Virus record (IMG/VR): IMGVR_UViG_3300032050_001009
Location: 1 to 20,573 of that record
DNA from: a virus
Strand: one strand, 5' to 3'
Length of the DNA stretch: 20,573 bases
In this document: one piece after another, positions 5,789 to 11,231 of the stretch
Layout of the letters: every line of letters starts with the position of its first letter
Position numbering within the stretch: position 1 is the first letter of the stretch
Position numbers and translations under genes: made by a program
Notes under the pieces: generated by a model
Told to the model about the DNA's origin: nothing
Seen by the model: only the letters and a program-made list of their open reading frames with translations
Databases searched by the model: none

Positions 5789-5863
5789 TCAAAACCTGTT
5801 GCTGTCTTTCAATTCTGACCGATATCCCATCGGGCATACTTGTGGGTGACTTGAGCACTCCAT
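5789..5863 (-). CDS. Possible 24-residue peptide with Q-V-C-P-M-G motif
   Basis: A 24-codon frame (start MECSSHPQVCPMGYR, end DSNRF). It holds 16 bases that are nearly repeated at 8064-8079 (ATCGGGC, one variable base, TACTTGTG), and both copies are read in the same frame, giving Q-V-(C/R)-P-(M/I)-G in each peptide. It lies just downstream of a TATCTTTG promoter-like element. This could be a leader peptide, or the repeat could be a DNA-level element that happens to be open. Confidence 0.25.
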   Translation of the reverse strand: MECSSHPQVCPMGYRSELKDSNRF

Positions 5864-5880
5864 TGTTCCGTTGAACGGGG

Positions 5881-5914
5881 CAAAGATATGTATGAATGAA
5901 AGTATTAATGCAAA
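5881..5914 (-). promoter_or_regulatory. Possible minus-strand promoter for the 5863-to-4132 transcript
   Basis: On the minus strand, TTTG (5914-5911) is followed by 22 bases and TATCTTTG (5888-5881). The -7 element is a full match, but the spacing is longer than the usual 19-21. It is the only promoter-like site upstream of the tRNA-like element and its downstream genes. Confidence 0.35.
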
Positions 5915-6089
5915 TATGAATGAGGCTCTGAACATATAGTAAAACCAAGGTGTTCAGGACGTGGCTTTCTTGAAACCCGCGCCACACAAGGGCAAAACCA
6001 CATTGCAAATTTTTTTTCAATTATTTTCATTTTCTGAGGAATGACGGGGCTTTCAGAGCGAAAAAAAAATCAAAAAAAGTTTGTTATTC

Positions 6090-6121
6090 CTTGGAATCCG
6101 CATAAACATTGACTATATTTG
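6090..6121 (+). promoter_or_regulatory. Plus-strand Bacteroidota-type promoter with no clear gene
   Basis: CTTG (6090-6093), 20 bases, then TATATTTG (6114-6121). The -7 element is a full match and the -33 element differs by one base. Initiation would be near 6127, yet no protein gene follows. The product may be a short RNA or the 20-codon frame at 6133-6195. Confidence 0.5.
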
Positions 6122-6132
6122 TCTCCGTTCTC

Positions 6133-6195
6133 ATGAAAGCCTTGTCGGCAAAGGGATACAGCCGACGCGGGGTATCAGAAAAAATGGCCATTTGA
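6133..6195 (+). CDS. Possible 20-residue leader peptide
   Basis: A 20-codon frame (MKALSAKGYSRRGVSEKMAI) begins 11 bases after the promoter at 6090-6121, so it would be first on that transcript. A 6-bp hairpin lies inside the frame. The basic, Bacteroidota-style short leader makes it plausible, but length alone gives little support. Confidence 0.2.
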   Translation: MKALSAKGYSRRGVSEKMAI

Positions 6196-6731
6196 CTCTC
6201 ATTGCTGCCTGACAATTGTAGTTGAAACAGGAGTCAAAAACAGGCCAAAAACGCGATGATTAACACACGATCTCTCAGTCACCTGATTAGCATATCATCC
6301 AGTCAGTTCAAGTGGTTTAAACGCAGCCTACGGCCATTCGCGGGCAATCAATCACACAATTGTCCTCCCAATACTCATACAAACAAGAGTTAACGAATAA
6401 AACCCTCACGCACGCACGCACATTGGCCTGCTCCCCTCTCTTGTTGCCCTAACAAAAAAATCCCAAACCCCAGTCCTGATGCGGGTTTCCTGAGTTTTTG
6501 ACCGCTTTACGGCGCTCTCCATGATCTGCGGCAGCCATGCTTTTTCCCCTCCAAAACCGAACATAATTTGGATTCCTAACGTAAATCGCATCAATTGTAA
6601 CTGATTGATTCTCAATAAAAGCATGACAGATTCTCCCGAGCGGAGACCATTTTATGGTTGGATTCCTGTTTGAGCATGATTTGCGTGCCTGTTGCCGAAG
6701 TGATGCCCGCCCGAGCCTCCAAGAACCTGAC

Positions 6732-6861
6732 GGCTTTATTGCAGGCCGCAGGATGGACGATGCATCTGCCTGCTTGGTTTATCCTGTGCGCAGATGAACG
6801 ATCGGTTTATTGTGCCCGCAGATGCCTGATCAGGGTTATTCCATTGGTCTGAGGTGTGCGG
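6732..6861. repeat. Degenerate 28-bp repeats
   Basis: Four related 28-base units start at 6732, 6776, 6804 and 6834. Each begins GG(C/T)TTAT or GGTTAT on the plus strand and is followed by a GC-rich half. The second and third share GGTTTAT, GCAGATG and GATC at matching positions. They are in tandem apart from 16 bases after the first and two bases before the last. No coding frame is maintained. Confidence 0.4.
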
Positions 6862-6912
6862 GCAATCTACATCAGCGCAAGGTGCAGGATCTCTCCTCGG
6901 CACGGGTGCATT

Positions 6913-6950
6913 CTATGCACGCACAGCATTACGACACTATGCACGCATAG
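6913..6950. repeat. Two copies of CTATGCACGCA, 24 bp apart
   Basis: CTATGCACGCA occurs at 6913-6923 and 6937-6947, with partly similar bases following (AGCATTA and TAGCTTTA). This is another short direct repeat in the gene-poor stretch. Confidence 0.4.
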
Positions 6951-7180
6951 CTTTATCTGCTATCCTCAATGAACTGACAGCTAGCTACTTATATCTACAT
7001 GATTATCAGGGCTTTATGTGTTTCCATTCACATCGGTACTGTCTCTCCCCGACAGCTATCTGGCTGCAAATCAATTGGTTGGCAATATATTGATCGTCAG
7101 CACGTTGGCCTGACCCACCCCCTTTGCCAAGTCGACTTCGGAAGTTGCGGCGCCAGTGACGGTGTGGGGTAGACCCCCCG

Positions 7181-7310
7181 ACCACAGACAGAAAGTAATT
7201 TTTCCAACCAGGGACAGAAAGTAATTTTTCCAACCACAGACAGGAGGTGTTTTTTCGAGCCAGGGGCAGAAAGTAATTTTTCGAACCAGGAACAGAGCGG
7301 TGATTTTTGT
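7181..7310. repeat. Five tandem 26-bp repeats (iteron-like)
   Basis: Five head-to-tail units of exactly 26 bases start at 7181, 7207, 7233, 7259 and 7285. Each begins (A/G)CCA or ACCA, has ACAG or GCAG near positions 7-10, and ends in a run of five or six T. The first two are nearly identical, differing at a few central bases, and the last is the most diverged. Because 26 is not a multiple of three, the overlapping minus-strand frames cycle through all phases, so the array is not a protein repeat. There are no unique spacers, which excludes CRISPR. It lies about 80 bases upstream of the promoter for the plus-strand operon, so it may bind an initiator or repressor. Confidence 0.8.
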
Positions 7311-7391
7311 ACCGGTATTCACGGTGTATGTTTTTCGGCGGTTGATTCGTTGACCCGTATTGGGTCGCTGGCCAAAAAAAATCAATTTTTT

Positions 7392-7423
7392 TTTGCAAAC
7401 AATGGCATTTTGTGCTATGTTTG
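7392..7423 (+). promoter_or_regulatory. Strong Bacteroidota-type promoter for the basic-protein operon
   Basis: TTTG (7392-7395), 20 bases, then TATGTTTG (7416-7423): both elements match the consensus. A T-tract (7386-7394) lies just upstream, like an UP element. Initiation near 7429 leaves an A/T-rich leader of about eight bases before the ATG at 7438. Confidence 0.8.
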
Positions 7424-7437
7424 TCGAAAATAATTTT

Positions 7438-7698
7438 ATGAACGGTAAGCCAAAGAAAAAGACTACCGAGGGAGCTAACCAGGGCATGTCTTGTAGCAAG
7501 GATGGTTGTGGCGCGGTAAAAACTAACTCAAGCGTTGGTACCAACCGTCAGAACGCTGCTGGGGCAAAAGGTTTATCTTCCCGCCCTCAGTACGGCTCGA
7601 AGGTAGTTACCCCTCGGCAGGCTGAGAAGAGGGCTCAGAAAATGGCAAAAATTAGGTCTTCGGCTCCGTCTGGCAAGTCAAACAGGGATAAATTTTAA
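7438..7698 (+). CDS. Very basic small protein (86 aa), first gene of plus-strand operon
   Basis: An 86-residue protein rich in Lys, Arg, Ser, Gly, Asn and Ala, with almost no large hydrophobic residues. It starts MNGKPKKKTTEGANQ, has two cysteines (C19 and C24) and a basic helix-forming stretch (TPRQAEKRAQKMAKIR, residues 58-73), and ends SNRDKF. The start at 7438 was chosen because it follows the promoter at the usual distance; the longer frame to 7360 runs through the promoter. Composition suggests a disordered nucleic-acid-binding protein such as a packaging or histone-like phage protein (inference). No family is recognised. It is on the opposite strand to nearly everything else and three bases before its partner gene. 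Confidence 0.65.
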   Translation: MNGKPKKKTTEGANQGMSCSKDGCGAVKTNSSVGTNRQNAAGAKGLSSRPQYGSKVVTPRQAEKRAQKMAKIRSSAPSGKSNRDKF

Positions 7699-7701
7699 AA
7701 C

Positions 7702-7971
7702 ATGAAGAAAGGAAACCCACAAAAGAAAGCGGAGAGGATCGACTCTCGGGCGTCAAAGAAAATGGACAAGGCCAAGTCTACATGGAATAAGGCAGAGGCC
7801 ATGAGAAAGTCCCCCGTTGGATCCAACCGAACGTTTGCTCAGGAGGATTTCGGGAAAATGGCTCACCAGGTCAAGACCGAGAGGCTGTACGCAAAATCTG
7901 CAAGGCAGGCCGACAAGGCAAAAGAGTTGAAGACCCGGGCGGGGATCGTCAGAGCCGGGTCAAAGAAGTAA
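7702..7971 (+). CDS. Very basic helical protein (89 aa), second gene of plus-strand operon
   Basis: An 89-residue protein, strongly Lys/Arg-rich and mostly helix-forming. Ala-Lys repeats occur throughout (SRASKKMDKAKSTWNKAEAM near residues 14-33, and YAKSARQADKAKELKTRAG near 62-80), and it ends GSKK. The alternation is reminiscent of H1-like or HU-tail-like DNA-compacting proteins, but no domain can be named. It follows the first gene after three bases and is closed by the strong terminator at 8017-8046, so the two form a compact two-gene unit. They may act together on phage DNA (inference). Confidence 0.65.
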   Translation: MKKGNPQKKAERIDSRASKKMDKAKSTWNKAEAMRKSPVGSNRTFAQEDFGKMAHQVKTERLYAKSARQADKAKELKTRAGIVRAGSKK

Positions 7972-8016
7972 AGGCTTTTTTCATAGTTGAATTAAGGATA
8001 GGTTTTGGTAGCAATG

Positions 8017-8046
8017 AAAAGCCCCTCAAACGTGAGGGGTTTTTTC
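8017..8046. terminator. Strong, probably bidirectional, terminator
   Basis: CCCCTCA (8022-8028) pairs with TGAGGGG (8033-8039) around a four-base loop (AACG). It is followed by TTTTTT on the plus strand and preceded by AAAAG, giving U-rich ends in both directions. It separates the plus-strand pair (ending 7971) from the convergent minus-strand genes (ending 8121). Confidence 0.9.
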
Positions 8047-8094
8047 ATCCATATCCACCCCAATCGGGCGTACTTGTGCAGGTTTGTCATCCAT
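8026..8094 (-). CDS. Possible 22-residue peptide with Q-V-R-P-I-G motif
   Basis: A 22-codon frame beginning MDDKPAQVRPIGVDMDEK, with its stop inside the terminator hairpin. It shares Q-V-x-P-(I/M)-G with the peptide frame at 5789-5863, and the two DNA segments are the near-repeat described there. Low confidence as a gene; it is recorded because the repeat is in the same frame. Confidence 0.2.
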   Translation of the reverse strand: MDDKPAQVRPIGVDMDEKTPHV

Positions 8095-8120
8095 AGCCAA
8101 TAGTTATCGGCAAATAAATT

Positions 8121-8321
8121 TTACTTCCTATCCCTCTCCGAAATGAACCTTGCATCGCCTTGTAAATACTTTACTGCATCCCAAAGGTCATCTAATACTA
8201 TTGTCCCAAGTGGTAGCAAATTACCTTTACCATCTTTTACACCTGACAAGTAAATTGCAAGGTCACTTAGCGATTTTGTGTTAATCATTTTTCTTTCTTG
8301 AACTGGTTGTTTGTCTTCCAT
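8121..8321 (-). CDS. Small hypothetical protein, last cassette-like gene
   Basis: A 66-residue protein (MEDKQPVQERKMINTKSLSD at the start, then LAIYLSGVKDGKGN and DDLWDAVKYLQGDARF). A second ATG at 8288 (MINTKSLSD) is an alternative start. The gene is AT-rich and stands alone between two intergenic palindromic stretches, unlike the overlapping phage genes elsewhere. Past its stop lies AGTTATCGGCAA (8102-8113), a decayed version of the CGTTAGnnnCAA motif that ends the other genes of this block. Function unknown. Confidence 0.5.
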   Translation of the reverse strand: MEDKQPVQERKMINTKSLSDLAIYLSGVKDGKGNLLPLGTIVLDDLWDAVKYLQGDARFISERDRK

Positions 8322-8340
8322 AATCCGTAAAATTTATCAG

Positions 8341-8477
8341 CCTATAACATACGCTATACAAAAGTGGGGCTGTGTGCCAAATCTGTATAGTTGTGCATCT
8401 AATTTGCTTTTGTGCGGTAAGCAAGGGTTATGCATCTTATTCCCCACCTTCGTATAGCGTTTTGCCGTTAGCTTCAA
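8341..8477. repeat. Long imperfect palindrome, attC-like, after gene 8474-8863
   Basis: CGCTATAC (8352-8359) pairs with GTATAGCG (8452-8459). After a 4x4 internal loop, GTGGGG (8364-8369) pairs with CCCCAC (8442-8447). Further in, TGCAT (8394-8398) pairs with ATGCA (8430-8434) and TTGCTT (8404-8409) with AAGCAA (8419-8424). The outer ends carry GTTAGC (8467-8472) and CCTATAAC (8341-8348). Outer core boxes, inner arm boxes and a long folded centre match the layout of integron attC sites (and VCR-like long ones). The core boxes are imperfect against RYYYAAC/GTTRRRY. Confidence 0.5.
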
Positions 8478-8863
8478 TTGCCTGCCAACGCACGTTTATC
8501 CGTTAAAAATTTCATTAATAAATAAACACCATCATTTACGCCTGACCAATAGAAATCTTTATCTAAAGTCGGGTTTGCTTTGTGCCATTCATTTATAAAA
8601 TCGTCAACAAGTTTTTTAGCTTCTTCATGGTTAGGTAACTTATTATGTTCTTCAATAATTGCTGCCGTTAATTCACGAGCTTTACCAAGTGAAATATTTT
8701 CATTGTGAACGTGTCCCCAAACATCTTGAATAATCCAACAAGCAGGTAAATGTTTGTGATAAATCGGATTTAAAACTTGTCCCGATTTTTGGCGTTCCAT
8801 TAATTCTTCTACGGTAATTTCTTTATCAAACCCGTATTTTTCGTGTAATTCTTCTACTGTCAT
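8474..8863 (-). CDS. Hypothetical protein in cassette-like unit
   Basis: A 129-residue, AT-rich protein. It starts MTVEELHEKYGFDKEITVEE, a duplicated TVEEL motif (residues 2-6 and 17-21), then has KHLPACWIIQDVWGHVHNEN and an acidic helical centre, ending DKRALAGN. No family is recognised. The gene is flanked by palindromic intergenic sequences on both sides. Read in cassette direction, its unit would begin with TTAGCT (8923-8918) and end with AGCTAAC (8473-8467), which are exact complements, as expected for an integron cassette that can circularise. That reading is inference. Confidence 0.6.
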   Translation of the reverse strand: MTVEELHEKYGFDKEITVEELMERQKSGQVLNPIYHKHLPACWIIQDVWGHVHNENISLGKARELTAAIIEEHNKLPNHEEAKKLVDDFINEWHKANPTLDKDFYWSGVNDGVYLLMKFLTDKRALAGN

Positions 8864-8916
8864 TTGTTTATTTATTAATTGTTAATATTCATTCTAAAGC
8901 CAACGCAATGCAACTA

Positions 8917-8985
8917 AAGCTAACAGCACCTAAACCGCAACTCCGCTACGCTCCGCAGCGTTTAGCTGCAAACCGTTAGGTGCAA
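8917..8985. repeat. 58-bp imperfect palindrome, attC-like, after gene 8988-9374
   Basis: GCACCTAA (8926-8933) pairs with TTAGGTGC (8976-8983). Within it are the inner arms and a centre with the direct repeat CTCCGC and the palindromic GCTACGCTCCGCAGC. On the minus strand the outer box reads ACCTAAC, a full match to the attC R'' consensus RYYYAAC, and on the plus strand GTTAGGT fits GTTRRRY. AGCTAAC at 8917-8923 adds a second core-like box. Length (about 60 bp) and layout match a short integron attC site. Confidence 0.55.
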
Positions 8986-8987
8986 TG

Positions 8988-9374
8988 CTATCCGACTGAC
9001 AACTCAAAATAATAATGACCTCCAGTTCGCCACATGACATATCTCATTTGAAAGTGAGTAAGCCACATATTAGATGTGATGGCTGCAATAGTTTCTTCGT
9101 TGCCACTCCATCCACCTGTATGTAATTCAAGTTTGTGTATGCCTTTGTATTTTCTGTGCAAAACAAATCCCCAATCTGACATATACCACCCATCAACAAG
9201 AACCTTTTTTACAAAAGTGAGCAAAGGCAAACTTTCATCTGGCTTGTAAGTTTTAATAAATTGCAGCCATTCCTCCGTTGGATAACCTTCATCATCCAAA
9301 AGCACGGCAGGTAACACAGTGTTGCCGTCATTGCTGGCTTCTGTGCTATTTTGAAAGTTTTGTTCTGTATTCAT
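8988..9374 (-). CDS. Hypothetical protein in cassette-like unit (L-H-T-G-G-W-S-G-N-E type)
   Basis: A 128-residue protein. The front is Asn/Glu-rich (MNTEQNFQNSTEASNDG), then DEGYPTEEWLQFIKTY, and the C-terminal half carries LELHTGGWSGNEETIAAI and WRTGGHYYFELSVG. The pairing of H-T-G-G-W-S-G-N-E with a later W-x-x-G-G-H-Y-Y-F-E recurs in small bacterial and phage hypotheticals, with unknown function. It is not overlapped by neighbours and is bounded by palindromic spacers on both sides, unlike the chain that starts at 9459. Confidence 0.6.
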   Translation of the reverse strand: MNTEQNFQNSTEASNDGNTVLPAVLLDDEGYPTEEWLQFIKTYKPDESLPLLTFVKKVLVDGWYMSDWGFVLHRKYKGIHKLELHTGGWSGNEETIAAITSNMWLTHFQMRYVMWRTGGHYYFELSVG

Positions 9375-9409
9375 CTTTCGTTTTTCAATTAAACATTTGT
9401 GCTAATAAA

Positions 9410-9452
9410 CCGCCACTGCAGCAATGCCTTAACGTTAGTAGCAAGCGGGCGG
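9410..9452. repeat. Short imperfect inverted repeat after gene 9459-9680
   Basis: CCGCC (9410-9414) pairs with GGCGG (9448-9452), with TGC/GCA inside and the palindrome TAACGTTA (9430-9437). CGTTAGTAGCAA (9433-9444) is a copy of the motif found after four stops in this block. The fold is weaker than the two attC-like elements to the left. Confidence 0.4.
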
Positions 9453-9458
9453 ACACTC

Positions 9459-9680
9459 TTAATCATTTGCTTTACTCGCTTCGTTAATTCTTTGGTTAAT
9501 CATCTGGTAGATTTCATCTACAAGAGTATACTCTTTTTTGTTGAGTTCTCTGTACTTCCAGATTTGTCTAATATCCTCTCTGATATTATGCAAAGCAATG
9601 TAGTACTCCTGTCCATTAATAGCATAGCGGAAGTCATCTCCATCTTCAGGAAGATTAAACTCTAGTATTGCTTTACTCAT
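9459..9680 (-). CDS. Small phage protein of the M-x-K-A-I-L-E-F-x-L-P-E-D family (copy 1)
   Basis: A 73-residue protein starting MSKAILEFNLPEDGDDF, then ALHNIREDIRQIWKYRE and a C-terminal helix (VDEIYQMINQRINEASK). It is clearly homologous to 16459-16662: both begin with KAILEF-(N/D)-LPED, have an A-L-x-x-I-R-E-(D/N)-(I/L)-R helix in the middle, and end in a similar helix. The start was placed at 9680 rather than 9707 because of homology and because the preceding small membrane gene overlaps it (ATGAGTAA). Function unknown; members of this type are common in Bacteroidota phages. Confidence 0.65.
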   Translation of the reverse strand: MSKAILEFNLPEDGDDFRYAINGQEYYIALHNIREDIRQIWKYRELNKKEYTLVDEIYQMINQRINEASKAND

Positions 9681-9801
9681 TTTTTTTTGAAATATAAAAC
9701 TTGTCAAACAGATATGCTATTATTCTAATAAGAATTTGTAGAATTAAAAATATACCAAACGGTAAACCGAACATAATAACTACTAATTCTTCTATTGTCA
9801 T
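9673..9801 (-). CDS. 42-residue single-span membrane peptide
   Basis: A 42-codon frame: MTIEELVVIMFGLPFGIFLI, then LQILIRIIAYLFDKFY and a basic tail (ISKKNE). One hydrophobic span covers about residues 6-33, with the charged tail presumably in the cytoplasm. Its ATG overlaps the stop of 9798-10070 (ATGA) and its stop overlaps the next start by eight bases, so it is locked into the coupled chain on both sides. Small phage membrane peptides in such positions include holin-like and antiholin-like proteins, but that is only a possibility here. Confidence 0.6.
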   Translation of the reverse strand: MTIEELVVIMFGLPFGIFLILQILIRIIAYLFDKFYISKKNE

Positions 9802-10070
9802 TTGTCACCTCCTTCATTTTTTGTAGTTAAAGTACATCTACTACCTGGTAAACTTGTTGTGTTAAGCATCTCAAGGTGATCCACAGAAGCAGTAAGTGTC
9901 ACAGACTTGTGCTGGTCATCATGTGGAATACTCTTGTTGTCTCTAATCCTTTCAAGATTACCCAGTTGTTTTTTAAAGGCATCAAGTTCCGCACTTAGAA
10001 TCATCTTTTCGTTTTGCAGGTTCTTGATATGCTCTTCACAATCTCTAATTGCAAATTCTATCTTGTTCAT
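9798..10070 (-). CDS. Coiled-coil hypothetical protein
   Basis: A 90-residue protein. An N-terminal coiled coil of about 45 residues has clear heptads (IRDCEEHIKNLQNEKMILSA, then ELDAFKKQLGNLERI), followed by an apparently unstructured Thr/Ser-rich tail ending TTKNEGGDK. ATGA overlaps link it to 10067-10684 upstream and to the membrane peptide downstream. No family is recognised. Confidence 0.55.
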   Translation of the reverse strand: MNKIEFAIRDCEEHIKNLQNEKMILSAELDAFKKQLGNLERIRDNKSIPHDDQHKSVTLTASVDHLEMLNTTSLPGSRCTLTTKNEGGDK

Positions 10071-10684
10071 TGTTTAGATTGTTTAAGTGATTGAATAACT
10101 CTTTCTTTTGCTTTAGCTGATAAAACAGTACAATTCATAGCTTCCCTAACTTGTTCCTCTGTATATAGAGTTTCTTTGGCTTTGTTGTAACCTGCTTTGA
10201 ATGCTTTTCTTATTAAAGAAGAATTTGGATATAAATCATCATTTAATGGATAAAATTCCTCAGCCAACTTCTCTACATCTTCCACCATCTTCCCGACATC
10301 AGGAACATGGTTGACCATTTCGTTGACCTCACCAATATGGTTTATCATCTTGTTGCTGTCACCAAGTTGATCAATGACTTCATCCCATGCATCATAATTA
10401 TTAACCGCATATACCTCGCTGGTGTCAACAGGATGATGAATTAGTTTGGCATAGGTTAATCCATTTACGCCTACTTCACCATTTTCCCATTCTGTAACCA
10501 TATCAAAATTTATTTCTTTACCATCCCAATCAACTGAGTAATCACCATAGTCAATGCAGGTTTTCACATCAGCGGGATGCAATGGAAATGTTCCCCACCA
10601 AGACTTGTAACCTATTGGTGTTTTTTCTGCTACTTTATGTTCCACCACCCACCCTTGGTCTGTTTTCACTAATGTTCCTTTCAT
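10067..10684 (-). CDS. Phage hypothetical protein (205 aa)
   Basis: A 205-residue acidic protein. The N-terminal part is beta-rich (MKGTLVKTDQGWVVEHKVAE, then GTFPLHPADVKTC and VTEWENGEV). The middle carries a short degenerate repeat of INHIGEVNEMVNHVPDVGKM type (residues about 114-133). The C-terminus is helical with KAFKAGYNKAKETLYTEEQV, a segment seen at the ends of several small Bacteroidota phage proteins. No enzyme motif is visible. It may be a modular protein with a common phage C-terminal helix; function unknown. Confidence 0.6.
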   Translation of the reverse strand: MKGTLVKTDQGWVVEHKVAEKTPIGYKSWWGTFPLHPADVKTCIDYGDYSVDWDGKEINFDMVTEWENGEVGVNGLTYAKLIHHPVDTSEVYAVNNYDAWDEVIDQLGDSNKMINHIGEVNEMVNHVPDVGKMVEDVEKLAEEFYPLNDDLYPNSSLIRKAFKAGYNKAKETLYTEEQVREAMNCTVLSAKAKERVIQSLKQSKQ

Positions 10685-10920
10685 AGTTTTACCTCCTCAT
10701 AAGTTGCTTCAAATATTTCCTTGTCAACTAACCACCTTTCCCCCTTGATCCCGACACACAAGTAGTGCTTGCCAAACTCGCCAATGTGATAAGGGTTTTC
10801 TAGTGTTTTGATGTATGGCAGGTCACCACCAAACTCTTCGGTGTGAAGGATAAACCCATCCTCGTCCCCCTGTTCAAATAACTTAGCTTGTACTGTTGCT
10901 GTTTTTCTATACGTTTTCAT
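10681..10920 (-). CDS. Small phage protein resembling gp49/66-type hypotheticals
   Basis: A 79-residue protein: MKTYRKTATVQAKLFEQGDE at the start, later GKHYLCVGIKGERWLVDKEI, ending FEATYEEVKL. The pattern of a short strand with A-x-(Q/K)-(L/W)-F, then G-x-x-G-E-x-W and a final I-F-E-x-T-Y-E, resembles a widespread small phage family in which G-x-K-G-E and F-x-x-x-Y-x close the protein. The role of that family is not established. It is coupled by ATGA to genes on both sides. Confidence 0.6.
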   Translation of the reverse strand: MKTYRKTATVQAKLFEQGDEDGFILHTEEFGGDLPYIKTLENPYHIGEFGKHYLCVGIKGERWLVDKEIFEATYEEVKL

Positions 10921-11231
10921 AGCTTTTGTATTTCTTGTTCTACTTGTTCTAAATACTCCAACATATCATACCCCGTCATGTGGTCTGGGTGTTCACCTTC
11001 AAAGGTAAATTTGCGTTCTCCAATGGCATCAAAGGCAAAATATTCAGGTTTGTGGAGTCCATCAAAGATGCCTTTCATGTGCTTTACTGCTATCAAAGCA
11101 CATTGCTTGGCTTGATATAAACTCATTTCTGTGCAATCACAATATCTTTTATTTGGAAAATGCTCAATACCACAATGCTCTGTATTGTACATCTTATCTA
11201 CTAATTCTTCTGCATATTGTTTTGGATTCAT
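10917..11231 (-). CDS. Phage hypothetical protein (104 aa)
   Basis: A 104-residue protein: MNPKQYAEELVDKMYN at the start, a short Cys/His cluster (CGIEHF, then CDC), a helix AKQCALIAVKHMKGI, and an acidic C-terminal helix (MLEYLEQVEQEIQKL). The N-P-K-x-x-A-E-E-L-V start with a later A-x-x-C-A-L-I-A-V is frequent in small Bacteroidota phage proteins of unknown role. The cysteines could bind a metal, but the spacing is not a standard finger. Confidence 0.6.
   Translation of the reverse strand: MNPKQYAEELVDKMYNTEHCGIEHFPNKRYCDCTEMSLYQAKQCALIAVKHMKGIFDGLHKPEYFAFDAIGERKFTFEGEHPDHMTGYDMLEYLEQVEQEIQKL

Larger units (their letters stand above)
5915..6731. other. Long stretch without a convincing protein gene
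   Basis: Open frames here are short and look random on both strands. The only structured part is the plus-strand promoter at 6090-6121 with a hairpin (GTCGGC 6144-6149 pairing with GCCGAC 6161-6166) directly downstream. A 45-codon plus-strand frame from 6257 (MINTRSLSHLISISSSQFKW at its start) is weak. The sequence could encode a non-coding RNA, contain a decayed gene, or be an integration or replication locus. Confidence 0.35.

Noticed and set aside
5760-6020. 86-residue minus-strand frame
   Set aside because: It has an improbable composition (runs of His, Ile and Thr in the middle) and overlaps the promoter-like element and the micro-frame at 5789-5863. No domain pattern is visible.
6406-6624. 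72-residue minus-strand frame in the gene-free stretch
   Set aside because: No promoter, no family and no coupling to a neighbour. The sequence looks like random translation.
6854-7093. 79-residue plus-strand frame
   Set aside because: Its composition is unlike a protein and it runs over the CTATGCACGCA direct repeats.
7181-7310. CRISPR array
   Set aside because: Units are directly adjacent without unique spacers, and no cas gene is present.
7006-7544. Two overlapping minus-strand frames with repeated W-x-x-x-x-F-x-x-x segments
   Set aside because: The repeated peptides come from the 26-bp DNA repeats, which shift phase at each copy. No single frame keeps the pattern, and one of the frames runs through the plus-strand promoter.
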